Shown here: in pieces, positions 30,380 through 40,134 of the stretch | Layout of the letters: each line of letters opens with the position of its first letter | Numbering within the stretch: position 1 is the first letter of the stretch | Notes under the pieces: generated by a model | Told to the model about the DNA's origin: nothing | Database searches by the model: none | The model's input: the letters and a program-made list of their open reading frames with translations, nothing else | Program-made: the position numbers and the translations under genes | Source of the DNA: Deltaproteobacteria bacterium | GTDB taxonomy: Bacteria > Bdellovibrionota > JACOXK01 | Assembly: GCA_016186995.1 (NCBI GenBank) | Contig: JACPKQ010000007.1 | Location: 1-64,000, forward strand | DNA length: 64,000 nt | Reading direction: 5' to 3'

Positions 30380-30561
30380 AAGCGAAAGAATTGAGAAATT
30401 TAGATAAAACTGAACTTGAAAGAAAAGAGAAAGATTTAGGGAGTGAAGTTATGAATCTCTATTTTCAGCGCCATATGGGTCAGCTTAAGAATGTGATGAG
30501 AATAAGGCAAGTTCGTCGAGACGTAGCACGTGTTAAAACTATTTTAAAGGAGAAGAAATAA
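30376..30561 (+). CDS. rpmC: Ribosomal protein L29
   Basis: Small two-helix protein near the tunnel exit, 61 residues. It has [21 protein letters not shown], then [17 protein letters not shown]. Confidence 0.95.
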   Translation: MKAKELRNLDKTELERKEKDLGSEVMNLYFQRHMGQLKNVMRIRQVRRDVARVKTILKEKK

Positions 30562-30564
30562 ACT

Positions 30565-30831
30565 ATGAATCGAGCACCTTTGAAAAGAATGCTTGTTGGA
30601 GTTGTTGTGAGTGATAAGCCACATCAAACTATTTCGGTTGTAACAAAAGCTTTGCAAAAGCATTCTTTTTATAAAAAATATGTAACGCATTTTACTAAGC
30701 TTGCAGTCCATGACCCTAAGAATGAAGCCCATGTTGGGGATACTGTTGAAATTATAGAATGTCGCCCTCTTTCTAAAACGAAGATGTGGCGTTTAAAAAG
30801 TATTAAACAAAAAGCAGGGGTTGAAGAGTGA
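30565..30831 (+). CDS. rpsQ: Ribosomal protein S17
   Basis: OB-fold 30S protein of 88 residues. [20 protein letters not shown] is the typical first strand pair, followed by [25 protein letters not shown]. Its stop overlaps the GTG start of rplN. Confidence 0.96.
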   Translation: MNRAPLKRMLVGVVVSDKPHQTISVVTKALQKHSFYKKYVTHFTKLAVHDPKNEAHVGDTVEIIECRPLSKTKMWRLKSIKQKAGVEE

Positions 30832-31196
30832 TTTGCGAATATACAAGACTTAAAGTTGCTGATAACTCGGGGGCGAAAGAACTTGGTGTTATCCGAATTT
30901 TAGGTGGATCTAAACGTCGTTATGCTTCATTGGGAGATGTTGTTGTGGTTTCTATTAAAGAAGCTATTCCTAGAACGAAAGTTAAAAAAGGACAGGTTGC
31001 TAAAGCAGTTATTGTCCGAACAAAAAAAGAAGTGAGTCGTGAAGATGGAAGTTATGTTCGTTTCGATGATAATTCAGCAGTGCTCATTGATAATAATCAA
31101 GAGCCTATTGGAACTCGTATTTTTGGTCCTATTGCAAGAGAACTTCGAGCTAAGAAATTTACAAAGATTATTTCATTAGCTCCAGAGGTTGTTTAA
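30828..31196 (+). CDS. rplN: Ribosomal protein L14
   Basis: Large-subunit protein at the subunit interface, 122 residues. It uses GTG at 30828, inside the rpsQ stop. The start gives [20 protein letters not shown], which aligns with the usual N-terminus. [20 protein letters not shown] and IISLAPEVV at the end are typical. Confidence 0.96.
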   Translation: MICEYTRLKVADNSGAKELGVIRILGGSKRRYASLGDVVVVSIKEAIPRTKVKKGQVAKAVIVRTKKEVSREDGSYVRFDDNSAVLIDNNQEPIGTRIFGPIARELRAKKFTKIISLAPEVV

Positions 31197-31199
31197 AAA

Positions 31200-31514
31200 A
31201 TGAGAATACATAAAAATGATTTAGTACAAATTATTTCAGGGCGGGAAAGAGGAAAGACAGGTAAGGTTTTACTTGTATCCCCTAAAAAAGATGCTGCTAA
31301 GGTTGAAAAACTTAACCTTGTGAAACGCCATGTTCGTCCTGATCAAAAGAATCCTCAAGGTGGAACAAAAGAAAAAGAAGCGTGGATTCATTTATCTAAT
31401 TTACAACCTGTGTGTCCTAAGACAAATCAGGGAACACGTATTCGTATGAAAGAAGTTAAAGGAAAAAAAGTTCGTGTTTCTGTTCGAAGTGGTGAGGTTG
31501 TTGATAAAAAATGA
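31200..31514 (+). CDS. rplX: Ribosomal protein L24
   Basis: KOW-domain assembly protein of 104 residues. IHKNDLVQIISGRERGKTGKV is the KOW motif, and NLVKRHVRPDQKNPQGG and CPKTNQGTRI follow. It overlaps rplE by four bases. Confidence 0.95.
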   Translation: MRIHKNDLVQIISGRERGKTGKVLLVSPKKDAAKVEKLNLVKRHVRPDQKNPQGGTKEKEAWIHLSNLQPVCPKTNQGTRIRMKEVKGKKVRVSVRSGEVVDKK

Positions 31515-32080
31515 TGTTAAGAGAAAAGTATTCCAAAGAAGTTGTACCAGAACTTAAGAAAAGATTAGGGGTTCAAAATGTGTTGGCTTTGCCTCGTCTT
31601 CATAAAGTTGTTATTAATTGCGCAACCTCTGAGGGAATCAAAGATATTAAAGTTATGGATAGAATTTCTCAAGATCTTGCAGCTATTACAGGACAAAAAC
31701 CTATTTTAAGAAGAGCAAAAAAAGACATTGCTAACTTTAAATTACGTAAGGGCAATCCAGTTGCTTGTAGTGTTACCTTAAGAAAACAGAGAATGTATGA
31801 GTTTTTAAATCGTCTTATTAACATAGCTTTACCTCGGGTACGTGATTTTAGGGGTGTTTCAGTGAAGGGTTTTGATGGAAATGGAAATTATTCTTTAGGG
31901 CTTAAAGAACAAATTATTTTTCCAGAACTTGTTTTTGATAACGTAGATAAAACAAGAGGTATGACAGTAACGATAGTGACAACAGCTAAAACAAATGAAG
32001 AATGCAAAACATTATTAGAATTACTGGGAATGCCTTTTTATAGAAAGGATGGTCAGCGTGGCGCGCAAAGCACTCATTGA
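31511..32080 (+). CDS. rplE: Ribosomal protein L5
   Basis: 5S rRNA-binding protein of 189 residues. It has [36 protein letters not shown] and [19 protein letters not shown], and ends with [10 protein letters not shown] plus a short tail. The rpsN start lies inside its last codons. Confidence 0.96.
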   Translation: MMLREKYSKEVVPELKKRLGVQNVLALPRLHKVVINCATSEGIKDIKVMDRISQDLAAITGQKPILRRAKKDIANFKLRKGNPVACSVTLRKQRMYEFLNRLINIALPRVRDFRGVSVKGFDGNGNYSLGLKEQIIFPELVFDNVDKTRGMTVTIVTTAKTNEECKTLLELLGMPFYRKDGQRGAQSTH

Positions 32081-32243
32081 AAAATCACAGAAAAAACCTA
32101 AGTTTAAAGTTCGTGCTTATCATCGTTGTAAGTTATGTGGTCGTGCGCGGGGGTTTTATAAAAAGTTTGAACTTTGCAGAATTTGTTTTAGAAAATTAGC
32201 ACTCCGAGGAGATCTCCCTGGAGTGACAAAATCGAGTTGGTAG
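32058..32243 (+). CDS. rpsN: Ribosomal protein S14, zinc-binding short form
   Basis: 30S head protein. GTG 32058 gives the canonical 61-residue [13 protein letters not shown] start and has AAGGA nine bases upstream. An in-frame ATG at 32049 would add three residues. Cys24, Cys27, Cys40 and Cys43 form the zinc site of the short type. It overlaps the end of rplE by 23 bases. Confidence 0.93.
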   Translation: MARKALIEKSQKKPKFKVRAYHRCKLCGRARGFYKKFELCRICFRKLALRGDLPGVTKSSW

Positions 32244-32256
32244 GAGAACAAAAAAA

Positions 32257-32649
32257 ATGACTGATCCGATAGCAGATTTATTAACAAGAATGAGAAATGG
32301 ACTTAAAGCTCGTCATGAAGTGGTGAGCGTTACAAATTCACGTTTAAAACGTGTTTTGCTGGATGTTTTGAAAGAAAAGTCGTTTATTAATGATTATAGC
32401 GTTAATGAAAAAGAAAATAAAATAGAAGTACGTCTTAAATATGTAGGAGGGAGAAAAAAGATTCCAGCTATGTTGGAACTCAAAAGAGTGAGTCGTCCGG
32501 GTCGAAGAATTTATGTTAGTTCTCGGAATCTTGATCAATATGTAGACTCTTTAGGCGTTTCTGTACTGTCAACTCCTTTAGGATTGATGACTGCTTTAGA
32601 AGCACAGGAAAAAAAGGCAGGCGGAGAAGTTCTCTGCACGATAGGGTAA
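32257..32649 (+). CDS. rpsH: Ribosomal protein S8
   Basis: Central-domain 30S protein, and in E. coli the spc operon repressor. The 130 residues start TDPIADLLTRMRNGLKARHE, with KRVSRPGRRIYVSS and the C-terminal STPLGLMTALEAQEKKAGGEV that binds 16S rRNA. Confidence 0.96.
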   Translation: MTDPIADLLTRMRNGLKARHEVVSVTNSRLKRVLLDVLKEKSFINDYSVNEKENKIEVRLKYVGGRKKIPAMLELKRVSRPGRRIYVSSRNLDQYVDSLGVSVLSTPLGLMTALEAQEKKAGGEVLCTIG

Positions 32650-32655
32650 AAAGTT

Positions 32656-33204
32656 ATGTCACGAATTGGTAAACAACCTGTTTTGATTCCTGATGGAGTG
32701 AGTGTCACTCTTCTCCAAGGAAAGGTTCAGGCAAAAGGTCCTAAGGGAACCTTAGATTTTAATATTCCTCAAGGATGTGAGGTAAAGCAGGAAGAAAAAA
32801 AACTTGTTGTTGTAAATAGTGCAAGTGATAAAGCTAAATACGGTTTAACAAGAGCCTTGCTTTTTAATGTAATTCAAGGGGTTAAAGAAGGTTTTACTAA
32901 AGAACTTGAATTAGTAGGGGTTGGATATCGTGGCAAGGTTGAAGGAAGAAAACTTGTTTTAACTTTAGGGTATTCAAACCCATTAGATTATCTTCTTCCG
33001 GAAGGAATCGAAGTAAAAGTGGTAGTAAATAAAATTATTATTTCAGGGATTGACAAACAAAAGGTTGGACAAGTTGCCTCAGAAATTAGAGGCTTACGGT
33101 TACCTGAGCCTTATAAAGGTAAGGGTGTTAAGTATGTAGATGAGGTCATTCGTAGAAAAGCTGGTAAGGCTATGGGTGCAGGTGCAGGCGCAGGTGCAAA
33201 ATGA
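32656..33204 (+). CDS. rplF: Ribosomal protein L6
   Basis: Large-subunit protein near the sarcin-ricin loop, 182 residues. SRIGKQPVLIPDGV at the start, ELVGVGYRGKVEGRKLVLTLGYS in the middle, and RLPEPYKGKGVKYVDEVIRRKAGKA near the end are typical. A Gly/Ala repeat tail of about ten residues (MGAGAGAGAK) replaces the usual lysine end. Confidence 0.95.
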   Translation: MSRIGKQPVLIPDGVSVTLLQGKVQAKGPKGTLDFNIPQGCEVKQEEKKLVVVNSASDKAKYGLTRALLFNVIQGVKEGFTKELELVGVGYRGKVEGRKLVLTLGYSNPLDYLLPEGIEVKVVVNKIIISGIDKQKVGQVASEIRGLRLPEPYKGKGVKYVDEVIRRKAGKAMGAGAGAGAK

Positions 33205-33551
33205 TTATAAATGACAAAAAAGAACAAAGACTTAGAAAAAAAAGAAGAATTCGAGGTAAGATTTTTGGTACACCAGAACGTTTAAGGGTTGCTGTTTATC
33301 GTTCTACAAATCATTTTTATGCTCAAGTTATTGATGATATGAGTGGTAAAACAATTGATAGTGTTTCAACCTTATCTCAAGATTTTAAAGGTAAAAAAAC
33401 CTCTAACAAAGATGCAGCAGCCGAAGTAGGAACACTTTTAGCTCAAAAATACAAAGGTAAAAAATTTGTTTTAGATCGAAATGGCTTTCTATATCATGGT
33501 CGAGTCAAAGCTTTCACAGATGCCTTAAGAGAAGGTGGAGGAGTTCTATAA
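33201..33551 (+). CDS. rplR: Ribosomal protein L18
   Basis: 5S rRNA-binding protein of 116 residues. It has RLRVAVYRSTNHFYAQVIDD and the C-terminal FLYHGRVKAFTDALREGG. It overlaps rplF by four bases and abuts rpsE. Confidence 0.96.
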   Translation: MIINDKKEQRLRKKRRIRGKIFGTPERLRVAVYRSTNHFYAQVIDDMSGKTIDSVSTLSQDFKGKKTSNKDAAAEVGTLLAQKYKGKKFVLDRNGFLYHGRVKAFTDALREGGGVL

Positions 33552-34016
33552 ATGTCACGTGTTGATGCAAGTTCTCTAGAATTAGAAGATACTATCGTTC
33601 ACATTAATCGTGTTGCTAAAGTTGTTAAAGGTGGACGTCGTTTTAGCTTTAGTGCTCTTGTTGTATCCGGAGATAAAAAAGGTCATGTTGGTTATGGTTT
33701 GGGTAAGGCCAATGAAGTACCAGAGGCTATTCGTAAAGCGGCTCAAGAAGCACGTAAAACTCTTATTAAGGTTAAACTCCAAAGCGGAACTATTCCGCAT
33801 GATGCAGTAGGTGCCTATGGTGCTAGTCGTATTATTTTAAAGCAGGCAGCCGAAGGAACAGGTGTTATTGCAGGCGGTGGAGCTCGAGCTGTTTTGGAAG
33901 CATGTGGGGTAGAAAATATTCTTACAAAATGTTTAGGCTCTCACAATCACCATAATGTGATTCGCGCTACTTTTGATGCACTGACAAGTTTACGGGAGGA
34001 AGACAATGCTGCTTGA
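33552..34016 (+). CDS. rpsE: Ribosomal protein S5
   Basis: Accuracy-related 30S protein of 154 residues. [37 protein letters not shown], and the C-terminal [13 protein letters not shown] are present. The next gene is rplO, overlapping by 11 bases. No rpmD (L30) lies between them, as in several other bacterial lineages. Confidence 0.96.
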   Translation: MSRVDASSLELEDTIVHINRVAKVVKGGRRFSFSALVVSGDKKGHVGYGLGKANEVPEAIRKAAQEARKTLIKVKLQSGTIPHDAVGAYGASRIILKQAAEGTGVIAGGGARAVLEACGVENILTKCLGSHNHHNVIRATFDALTSLREEDNAA

Positions 34017-34449
34017 TAGACTTAAAGCTCCGTATGGTGCTTTTCAAAATCATAAACGTGTTGGGAGAGGTCCAGGTTCTGGTAATGGAACTTATGCTGG
34101 GCGAGGAATGAAAGGACAAAAATCTCGAAGTGGAGGGAAAATTGCACCTTATTTTGAAGGTGGACAAATGCCTCTGCAACGTCGTTTACCAAAATCAGGT
34201 TTTACAAATATTTTTCGAAAGAAAATAGCTATTCTTAATATTCAAGATTTGGAAAAGTGGGATTTAGGAAGTTTAGAAGTTAATCTTGAAACTTTGAAAA
34301 AAAATAAAAGGGTTCCACTTCAATCTCAAGTTTTAAGAGTTTTAGGAACTGGAGATCTTAAGAAAAAACTAACCATTAAAGCCAACCATTTCACAAAAAG
34401 TGCGAAAGTACAGATCGAAAAAGCAGGTGGGAAGGTTGAGGTAATATAA
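34006..34449 (+). CDS. rplO: Ribosomal protein L15
   Basis: Large-subunit assembly protein of 147 residues. [20 protein letters not shown] and [15 protein letters not shown] in the basic N-terminal arm, then a globular end ([14 protein letters not shown]). Confidence 0.96.
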   Translation: MLLDRLKAPYGAFQNHKRVGRGPGSGNGTYAGRGMKGQKSRSGGKIAPYFEGGQMPLQRRLPKSGFTNIFRKKIAILNIQDLEKWDLGSLEVNLETLKKNKRVPLQSQVLRVLGTGDLKKKLTIKANHFTKSAKVQIEKAGGKVEVI

Positions 34450-34450
34450 A

Positions 34451-35767
34451 TTGGCTGGGGTTCAAGGGATTACAAAGATTCCTGAATTACGTCGACGTAT
34501 TTTCTTTACCTTTTTTATTCTTGCTTTAGTTCGTTTGGGAACTTATATTCCGCTTCCAGGTATTAATGCCGAGGTACTTCAGGAGTATTTTCGTGCTGAT
34601 ACCATCTTTGGTTTTTTTAACCTTATTTCAGGTAATGCACTTTCTCAAATGTCTATTCTTGCCTTGGGAATTATGCCTTATATTAGTGCCTCCATTATTT
34701 TTGATCTTCTTAAAGTTGTATGGCCTTATCTTAAAGAGCTTTCTCAAGAAGGTGAGGAAGGGCGAAAGAAAATTACACAATATACTCGATATGGAACTGT
34801 TGCTCTTTCCTTGTTTCAAGGAATGATGTTAGCAAGTCTCATCAGTCGTGCTCCTGCCCAAGGTGGGCAATCTGCTGTCATGCACCCTGGATTTGAGTTT
34901 ATTTTAATGACTATGGTTACGCTTTCCACAGGAACGATGCTACTTGTGTGGTTGGGGGAGCAAATCACAAGTCGTGGTATCGGTAATGGTATTTCACTTA
35001 TTATTTTTGCAGGTATTGCAGCCCGTATTGTTCCTAATTTTAAACAACTTTTTAGTTATGTTGGTTCGACAACTTCATCACTCAACATGATTGATGTTTT
35101 TTTTATTCTTGGTTTTATTGTGCTTGTTATTGCTTTTATTGTTTTTATGGAGCGTGGGCAAAGACGCGTTCCGATCCAATATGCAAAAAGAATTCAAGGT
35201 CGTCGCATGTATGGTGGGCAAAGTACACATTTACCTTTAAAAATAAATACCTCAGGGGTTATTCCACCTATTTTTGCATCCAGTATCCTTACTTTTCCTA
35301 ATTCTATTTTACAATTTTTCACAGTTGGTTTCCTAGCTATGTTTGCAAGTGTCATGAATGATCCTGTTGTTTTTAATGTTGTCTATGTAGGATTGATTAT
35401 TTTCTTCTGTTATTTTTATACATCTATTGTTTTTAATCCTCAGGAAGTTTCTGACAATTTAAAGAAGTATGGTGGATATATTCCTGGTATTCGACCTGGC
35501 TCTATGACGGCTGATTATTTAGAGCAACTCTTAAATCGTATTACTTTTGGTGGAGCACTTTATATTTCCGCAGTGTGTGTTATCCCAACTCTTTTTTATT
35601 CAGCCATTGGTTCTGAGGTGGCTTTTATGGGATATGCTTTTGGTGGTACAAGCGTCATCATTCTTATCGGTGTTGCCCTTGATACTGTAGCACAAGTTGA
35701 GTCTCATCTTCTTTCAAGGCATTATGAAGGCTTTATGAAGCAAGCCAAGATGCGTGGTCGTCGGTGA
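34451..35767 (+). CDS. secY: Preprotein translocase subunit SecY
   Basis: Channel subunit of the Sec translocon with ten predicted membrane helices in 438 residues. It starts at TTG 34451, one base after the rplO stop, giving the normal MAGVQGITKIPELRRRI. PLPGIN, GIMPYISASII, GNGISLIIFAGI, QRRVPIQYAKR and GGYIPGIRPG mark the family. Its stop overlaps the GTG of adk. Confidence 0.96.
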   Translation: MAGVQGITKIPELRRRIFFTFFILALVRLGTYIPLPGINAEVLQEYFRADTIFGFFNLISGNALSQMSILALGIMPYISASIIFDLLKVVWPYLKELSQEGEEGRKKITQYTRYGTVALSLFQGMMLASLISRAPAQGGQSAVMHPGFEFILMTMVTLSTGTMLLVWLGEQITSRGIGNGISLIIFAGIAARIVPNFKQLFSYVGSTTSSLNMIDVFFILGFIVLVIAFIVFMERGQRRVPIQYAKRIQGRRMYGGQSTHLPLKINTSGVIPPIFASSILTFPNSILQFFTVGFLAMFASVMNDPVVFNVVYVGLIIFFCYFYTSIVFNPQEVSDNLKKYGGYIPGIRPGSMTADYLEQLLNRITFGGALYISAVCVIPTLFYSAIGSEVAFMGYAFGGTSVIILIGVALDTVAQVESHLLSRHYEGFMKQAKMRGRR

Positions 35768-36399
35768 GTGGAAAATCTATTAATCTTGTTTTTTTAGGGG
35801 CTCCGGGCGCTGGTAAAGGAACTCAGACAAAACGTCTTATAAAAAACTTTCATTTTACACATCTTTCAACAGGGGATCTTTTAAGAAAACTCATAGTCGA
35901 AAAGCACCCTTTAGGTATAAAAGCAAAATCTTTCATGGATGAAGGGAGTCTCGTCCCTGATTCTTTAATTATTGATATGATAAAAACTCAAATGACAAAA
36001 AAGAAAGGTTATGTGTTTGATGGGTTTCCAAGAACTTTAGCGCAAGCTGAAGCATTAGATCAGATCACAAATATTGATAAAGTTGTTTTTCTTGATATTC
36101 CTCAAAAAGAAGTTATTCGAAGACTTACAGGACGGAGGATTTGTCGAAAGTGTGGTTTTGAATATCATGTTGAGTTTCTTCCTTCAAAAAAAGGAAAAGT
36201 GTGCGAAAAGTGTGGTGGAAATCTTTATCAGAGGGATGATGATAAAGAAGGAGTTATTAAAAAAAGACTTTCTGTTTTTACGTCTCTTACGACTCCACTC
36301 ATTCAATATTATGAAAATAAACTTCTTCGGATGCAAGCAATAGGAACAGTAGAAGAAATTTATAAAAAAATAACTGAAGGGCTCAATCTTTCTTCCTAA
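35764..36399 (+). CDS. adk: Adenylate kinase, zinc-lid type
   Basis: Interconverts AMP, ADP and ATP. The 211 residues contain the P-loop GAPGAGKGT (12-20), LSTGDLLR, GYVFDGFPRT and the long lid with Cys127, Cys130, Cys147 and Cys150, which should bind zinc. Start is GTG 35764, inside the secY stop. Its place between secY and map is classical. Confidence 0.96.
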   Translation: MSGKSINLVFLGAPGAGKGTQTKRLIKNFHFTHLSTGDLLRKLIVEKHPLGIKAKSFMDEGSLVPDSLIIDMIKTQMTKKKGYVFDGFPRTLAQAEALDQITNIDKVVFLDIPQKEVIRRLTGRRICRKCGFEYHVEFLPSKKGKVCEKCGGNLYQRDDDKEGVIKKRLSVFTSLTTPLIQYYENKLLRMQAIGTVEEIYKKITEGLNLSS

Positions 36400-36405
36400 T
36401 TTTTT

Positions 36406-37176
36406 ATGATTGAAATTAAATCAGTACAAGAAATTAAAAAAATGAAAATAGCTTGTAAAGCTGTAGCAGAAATTCTTTCTTTTTTAAAAAAGTCTACGGA
36501 AGTGGGTATGACTACAAAAGAGTTAGATACACTTTCTGAAAAACTTATTTATGAAAAAAAAGTAAAACCAGCTTTTAAAGGTTATCGTGGTTTTCCTGCA
36601 TGTCTTTGTGTGAGTGTTAATGAACAAGTTGTTCATGGAATTCCAGGAAATAAAAAACTTAAAAAGGGAGATCTTTTAAGCCTTGATTTTGGAGTTATTT
36701 ATGAAGGTTATTATGGTGATTCTGCACTTTCTTTTATTGTTGGACATCCCCCAACTCAAGAACAAGAAAAACTTTTAAGAATAACAGAAGAATCTTTATA
36801 CAAAGGAATTGAACAAGCACAAGTTGGAAACCATATTTCTGATATTTCTCACGCTGTTCAAAAACATGTTGAAGCACATGGCTTTTCAGTTGTGCGTGAA
36901 TTTGTGGGGCATGGAATTGGAAGAGAGCTTCATGAAGATCCGCAAATTCCAAATTATGGAGAGCCTGGTGAAGGAATTCTTCTTAAAGAGGGGATGGTTT
37001 TGGCTATTGAACCTATGGTGAATTTTGGTAAATCTGAAGTAAGGGTTCTTTCAGATGGGTGGACTGTCGTGACTCAGGATGGTAGTTTATCAGCCCACTT
37101 TGAGCATACAGTTTCTGTAAGCCGTAAGGGTCCTGAAATTTTAACTGAACGAGAAAATGAGGAGAGCTATGAGTAA
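36406..37176 (+). CDS. map: Methionine aminopeptidase, type I
   Basis: Removes the initiator methionine. In 256 residues all five metal ligands are seen: Asp94, Asp105, His169, Glu202 and Glu233, with His78 in VVHGIPG. Length is that of the simple type I enzyme without a zinc-finger extension. Its end overlaps infA by eight bases. Confidence 0.96.
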   Translation: MIEIKSVQEIKKMKIACKAVAEILSFLKKSTEVGMTTKELDTLSEKLIYEKKVKPAFKGYRGFPACLCVSVNEQVVHGIPGNKKLKKGDLLSLDFGVIYEGYYGDSALSFIVGHPPTQEQEKLLRITEESLYKGIEQAQVGNHISDISHAVQKHVEAHGFSVVREFVGHGIGRELHEDPQIPNYGEPGEGILLKEGMVLAIEPMVNFGKSEVRVLSDGWTVVTQDGSLSAHFEHTVSVSRKGPEILTERENEESYE

Positions 37177-37390
37177 AAAAGAGGAAGCTATTGAGGTTGA
37201 GGGGAAGGTTTTAGAAACACTCCCAAATGCCATGTTTCGAGTAGAGCTTGAAAATGGCCATAAGGTTTTAGCGCATATTTCAGGTAAAATGCGCATGTTT
37301 TATATTAAAATTTTGCCTGGAGACAAGGTTAGAGTTGAACTTTCGCCTTATGACTTAAGCCGGGGAAGAATTATCTATAGAGAGAAATAA
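37169..37390 (+). CDS. infA: Translation initiation factor IF-1
   Basis: OB-fold factor that blocks the ribosomal A site during initiation. ATG 37169 follows GAGGAGAG at a good distance and gives 73 residues beginning [20 protein letters not shown]; an in-frame ATG at 37157 would add four residues inside map. [14 protein letters not shown] and [13 protein letters not shown] are typical. Confidence 0.95.
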   Translation: MSKKEEAIEVEGKVLETLPNAMFRVELENGHKVLAHISGKMRMFYIKILPGDKVRVELSPYDLSRGRIIYREK

Positions 37391-37395
37391 AAGGG

Positions 37396-37426
37396 CCATA
37401 ATGGTAACAAAATCAACCAATTATGG
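37396..37426. promoter_or_regulatory. Inverted repeat before the rpmJ promoter
   Basis: CCATAAT (37396-37402) and ATTATGG (37420-37426) form a 7-bp inverted repeat with a 17-base spacer, ending just before the -35 of the alpha-operon promoter. It could be an operator or an RNA hairpin. Confidence 0.35.
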
Positions 37427-37427
37427 G

Positions 37428-37456
37428 TTGACAAGAGGGCTTACTATAAATAATAT
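37428..37456 (+). promoter_or_regulatory. Promoter of rpmJ-rpsMKD-rpoA-rplQ
   Basis: TTGACA (37428-37433) and TAATAT (37451-37456) are 17 bases apart, 21 bases before the rpmJ start. This would give the alpha operon its own transcript. Confidence 0.55.
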
Positions 37457-37477
37457 GCCCGGATTCGGAGAAATAGT

Positions 37478-37591
37478 GTGAAAGTGCGTTCTTCTGTAAA
37501 GAAAATTTGTGATAAATGTAAAATCGTTCGTCGAAACCGTATTGTACGCATTGTGTGTGTCAATCCTAAGCACAAGCAAAGACAGGGGTAA
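37478..37591 (+). CDS. rpmJ: Ribosomal protein L36
   Basis: Tiny zinc-ribbon protein of the large subunit, 37 residues: [19 protein letters not shown] followed by [18 protein letters not shown]. Zinc ligands Cys11, Cys14, Cys27 and His32 are all present. Start is GTG 37478 with GGAG at 37467-37470. It sits in its classical place before rpsM. Confidence 0.95.
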   Translation: MKVRSSVKKICDKCKIVRRNRIVRIVCVNPKHKQRQG

Positions 37592-37597
37592 GAAAAA

Positions 37598-37984
37598 ATG
37601 GCAAGAATAGCAGGTATCGATTTACCTAAAAACAAGAGAATGGAAGTAGCACTTACCTATATCTATGGCATTGGAAGAAGTCGTTGTCTTAAAATTTTAG
37701 GAATGGCAAAAATTGATTTAAATAAAAAATCAGATGAATTAACAGATAATGAAGTCTCAGCCATTCGAGATGTTATTGAAAAAAGTTATGTTGTTGAAGG
37801 AGATTTAAGAAGAGAGGTTTCTCTTAATATTAAGCGTCTTATGGATTTGGGAACTTATCGTGGGCTTCGTCATCGAAAAGGATTGCCAGTGCGAGGTCAA
37901 AATACTCAATCAAATGCTCGAACACGTAAAGGGCCACGAAAAACAGTTGCTGGTAAACAATCAGTGAAGGCACTTAAAGGTTAA
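37598..37984 (+). CDS. rpsM: Ribosomal protein S13
   Basis: 30S head protein of 128 residues that contacts the large subunit and P-site t[28 protein letters not shown] at its start (in two overlapping phrases) and the basic end [20 protein letters not shown] are typical. Confidence 0.96.
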   Translation: MARIAGIDLPKNKRMEVALTYIYGIGRSRCLKILGMAKIDLNKKSDELTDNEVSAIRDVIEKSYVVEGDLRREVSLNIKRLMDLGTYRGLRHRKGLPVRGQNTQSNARTRKGPRKTVAGKQSVKALKG

Positions 37985-37992
37985 AAAGAATT

Positions 37993-38406
37993 ATGACAGA
38001 AGCTGTAGTACAACCTATTAAAAAAAGACAACCCAGTGCAAAGAAAAAGGTTAGGAAAAATGTAAGTACTGGTATTGTTTACGTTAAGGCTAGTTTTAAT
38101 AACACCAATGTAACAATTACAGATTTGCAAGGTCATGTGATTGCGTGGGCTACTTCGGGGCTTTGTGGTTTTAAGGGTGCACGAAAAAGCACACCTTATG
38201 CTGCTGGGCTAGCTGCCAAGAATGCTTTAGACAAAGCGAGAGATTTTGGTTTAAGAACAGTTACTGTTAAGGTTAAGGGGCCAGGTGCCGGAAGAGAAAG
38301 TGCCATTCGTGCTCTTCAAGCAACAGGCGTTAAAGTTTTGAGTATTGAAGATGTCACTCCCATTCCACATAATGGTTGTCGTCCTTCAAAACAAAGAAGA
38401 GTTTAA
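37993..38406 (+). CDS. rpsK: Ribosomal protein S11
   Basis: Platform protein of 137 residues. [20 protein letters not shown], the [17 protein letters not shown] segment, and the end [16 protein letters not shown] are typical. Confidence 0.96.
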   Translation: MTEAVVQPIKKRQPSAKKKVRKNVSTGIVYVKASFNNTNVTITDLQGHVIAWATSGLCGFKGARKSTPYAAGLAAKNALDKARDFGLRTVTVKVKGPGAGRESAIRALQATGVKVLSIEDVTPIPHNGCRPSKQRRV

Positions 38407-38424
38407 ACAAAAGGAGATTAGATT

Positions 38425-39042
38425 TTGTCTCGCTATACAGATGCAGTTTGTCGGGTTTGTCGTAGAGAGGGAATGAAGCTCTATTTAAAGGGAGATCGTT
38501 GCTATACGGATAAGTGTGCTATTGAAAGACGTAGCTATCCACCTGGACAACACCGAGTTATGAAGAGAAAACAATCTAATTTTAGTTTACAGCTTCGTGA
38601 AAAGCAGAAACTTCGTTTCATTTATGGTATTCAAGAGAAACAATTTGGTCTTACTTTTAATCGTGCAGAGAAAATGAAGGGTGCAACGGGAGTTAACTTT
38701 ATTTCTCTTTTAGAGAGAAGGCTTGATAATGTCATTTACCGTCTTGGTTTTGCTAATAGTCGCGCTGAAGCGCGTCAGTTAGTAAAACACGGACATTTTA
38801 ATGTTGATGGAAAAAAGGTGACTATTCCTTCCCTAACTTTGAAAAAGGGGCAAGTTATTGCTTTAAGAAGACAAAGTGAAAAGGTAAAACAGGCTCTAGA
38901 AGCTTCAGGTAAAAGAGAAAGACCTGTTTGGCTTGATCTTAATGCAAGTGATTTACAAGGGATTATTAAAGAACTCCCAACCCGTGAGGATGTCACAATT
39001 CCTATCGAAGAGAAACTCATTGTTGAGTTCTATTCTCGTTAA
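38425..39042 (+). CDS. rpsD: Ribosomal protein S4, zinc-binding form
   Basis: Primary 16S rRNA-binding protein, and in E. coli the repressor of the alpha operon. The 205 residues start at TTG 38425, with AAGGAG at 38411-38416. Cys9, Cys12, Cys26 and Cys31 form the zinc site of the C+ type. The S4 RNA-binding domain RRLDNVIYRLGFANSRAEAR is clear. With zinc-type S14 and L36, the ribosome set is of the zinc-using kind. Confidence 0.96.
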   Translation: MSRYTDAVCRVCRREGMKLYLKGDRCYTDKCAIERRSYPPGQHRVMKRKQSNFSLQLREKQKLRFIYGIQEKQFGLTFNRAEKMKGATGVNFISLLERRLDNVIYRLGFANSRAEARQLVKHGHFNVDGKKVTIPSLTLKKGQVIALRRQSEKVKQALEASGKRERPVWLDLNASDLQGIIKELPTREDVTIPIEEKLIVEFYSR

Positions 39043-39060
39043 TTAAGGGGGGATAAAATA

Positions 39061-40128
39061 ATGTTAGCAAAAACAGTTTTTGAAAATTGGAGAGGACTTA
39101 TCAAGCCCAAAGGTGTTGAAGTTGAAAGATCATCTTTGACAAAAACCTATGGTAAGTTTGTCATAAAGCCTTTAGAGCGAGGTTATGGTATTACTATTGG
39201 TAATTCACTTCGCCGAATTCTTCTTTCTTCTCTAAGAGGTGCAGCTATTACATCTGTAAAAATTGAAGGAATTCTTCATGAATATACTTCTATTCCAGAT
39301 ATAGCTGAAGATGTTACCGATGTTGTTTTAAACTTAAAAGAAGTACGTTTTCATTTTCATTCAGAAGAACCTAAAATTATTCGTATTTCTAAAAAAGGCC
39401 CTGGTGTCGTGACAGCAGCTGATTTTGAGTTGGACTCAACTGTTGAAGTATTAAACCCTGACCAACATATTTGTACCATTTCTAAAGGGGGTAGTTTTAA
39501 TGTTGAGTGTGTTGTGGAGTGGGGACGCGGTTATGTTGTTGCAGAAGATATAGATAAAAATGACAAAGCAGTTGGTTCTATTGCATTAGATGCGCTTTTT
39601 TCTCCTGTTACAAAAGTAAATTATTCTGTAACAAATGCACGGGTTGGACAAAAAACAGACTATGATAAATTAACTCTTGAAGTGTGGACAGATGGAAGCG
39701 TAGGCCCTGATGCAGCAGTTGCTTTTGGTTCTAAAATTCTCAAAGATCAACTCAGTGTTTTTATTAATTTTGAAGAAGAAGAAGAGCCTCAAGAGCATCA
39801 AGATGGTGAACAAAAAGTAAATCAAAATCTTTTTAAAAGTGTTAATGAATTAGAACTTTCTGTAAGAAGTGCTAATTGTTTGAAGAATGCTAATATTAAA
39901 ACTATTTATGAACTTGTCACAAAAAGTGAACCAGATATGCTTAGAACAAAAAACTTTGGTCGCAAATCTCTTAATGAAATTAAAGAGATTCTTAAAACTA
40001 TGGGCTTACACTTGGGGATGAAATTAGACCATATTCAACCTCCTTCAGAAGAGTTATCTCAAGGAGAGGAAGAAGTTCTTGATGAAGGTTTTTCAGATAA
40101 TGAAGATAACGAAGGTACAGCGCATTAA
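39061..40128 (+). CDS. rpoA: RNA polymerase alpha subunit
   Basis: Assembly subunit of 355 residues. The N-terminal domain has [19 protein letters not shown] and the EGILHEY segment. The C-terminal DNA-binding domain covers about 255-325 ([29 protein letters not shown]). An acidic tail of about 25 residues follows. It is 18 bases after rpsD. Confidence 0.97.
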   Translation: MLAKTVFENWRGLIKPKGVEVERSSLTKTYGKFVIKPLERGYGITIGNSLRRILLSSLRGAAITSVKIEGILHEYTSIPDIAEDVTDVVLNLKEVRFHFHSEEPKIIRISKKGPGVVTAADFELDSTVEVLNPDQHICTISKGGSFNVECVVEWGRGYVVAEDIDKNDKAVGSIALDALFSPVTKVNYSVTNARVGQKTDYDKLTLEVWTDGSVGPDAAVAFGSKILKDQLSVFINFEEEEEPQEHQDGEQKVNQNLFKSVNELELSVRSANCLKNANIKTIYELVTKSEPDMLRTKNFGRKSLNEIKEILKTMGLHLGMKLDHIQPPSEELSQGEEEVLDEGFSDNEDNEGTAH

Positions 40129-40134
40129 AATATT

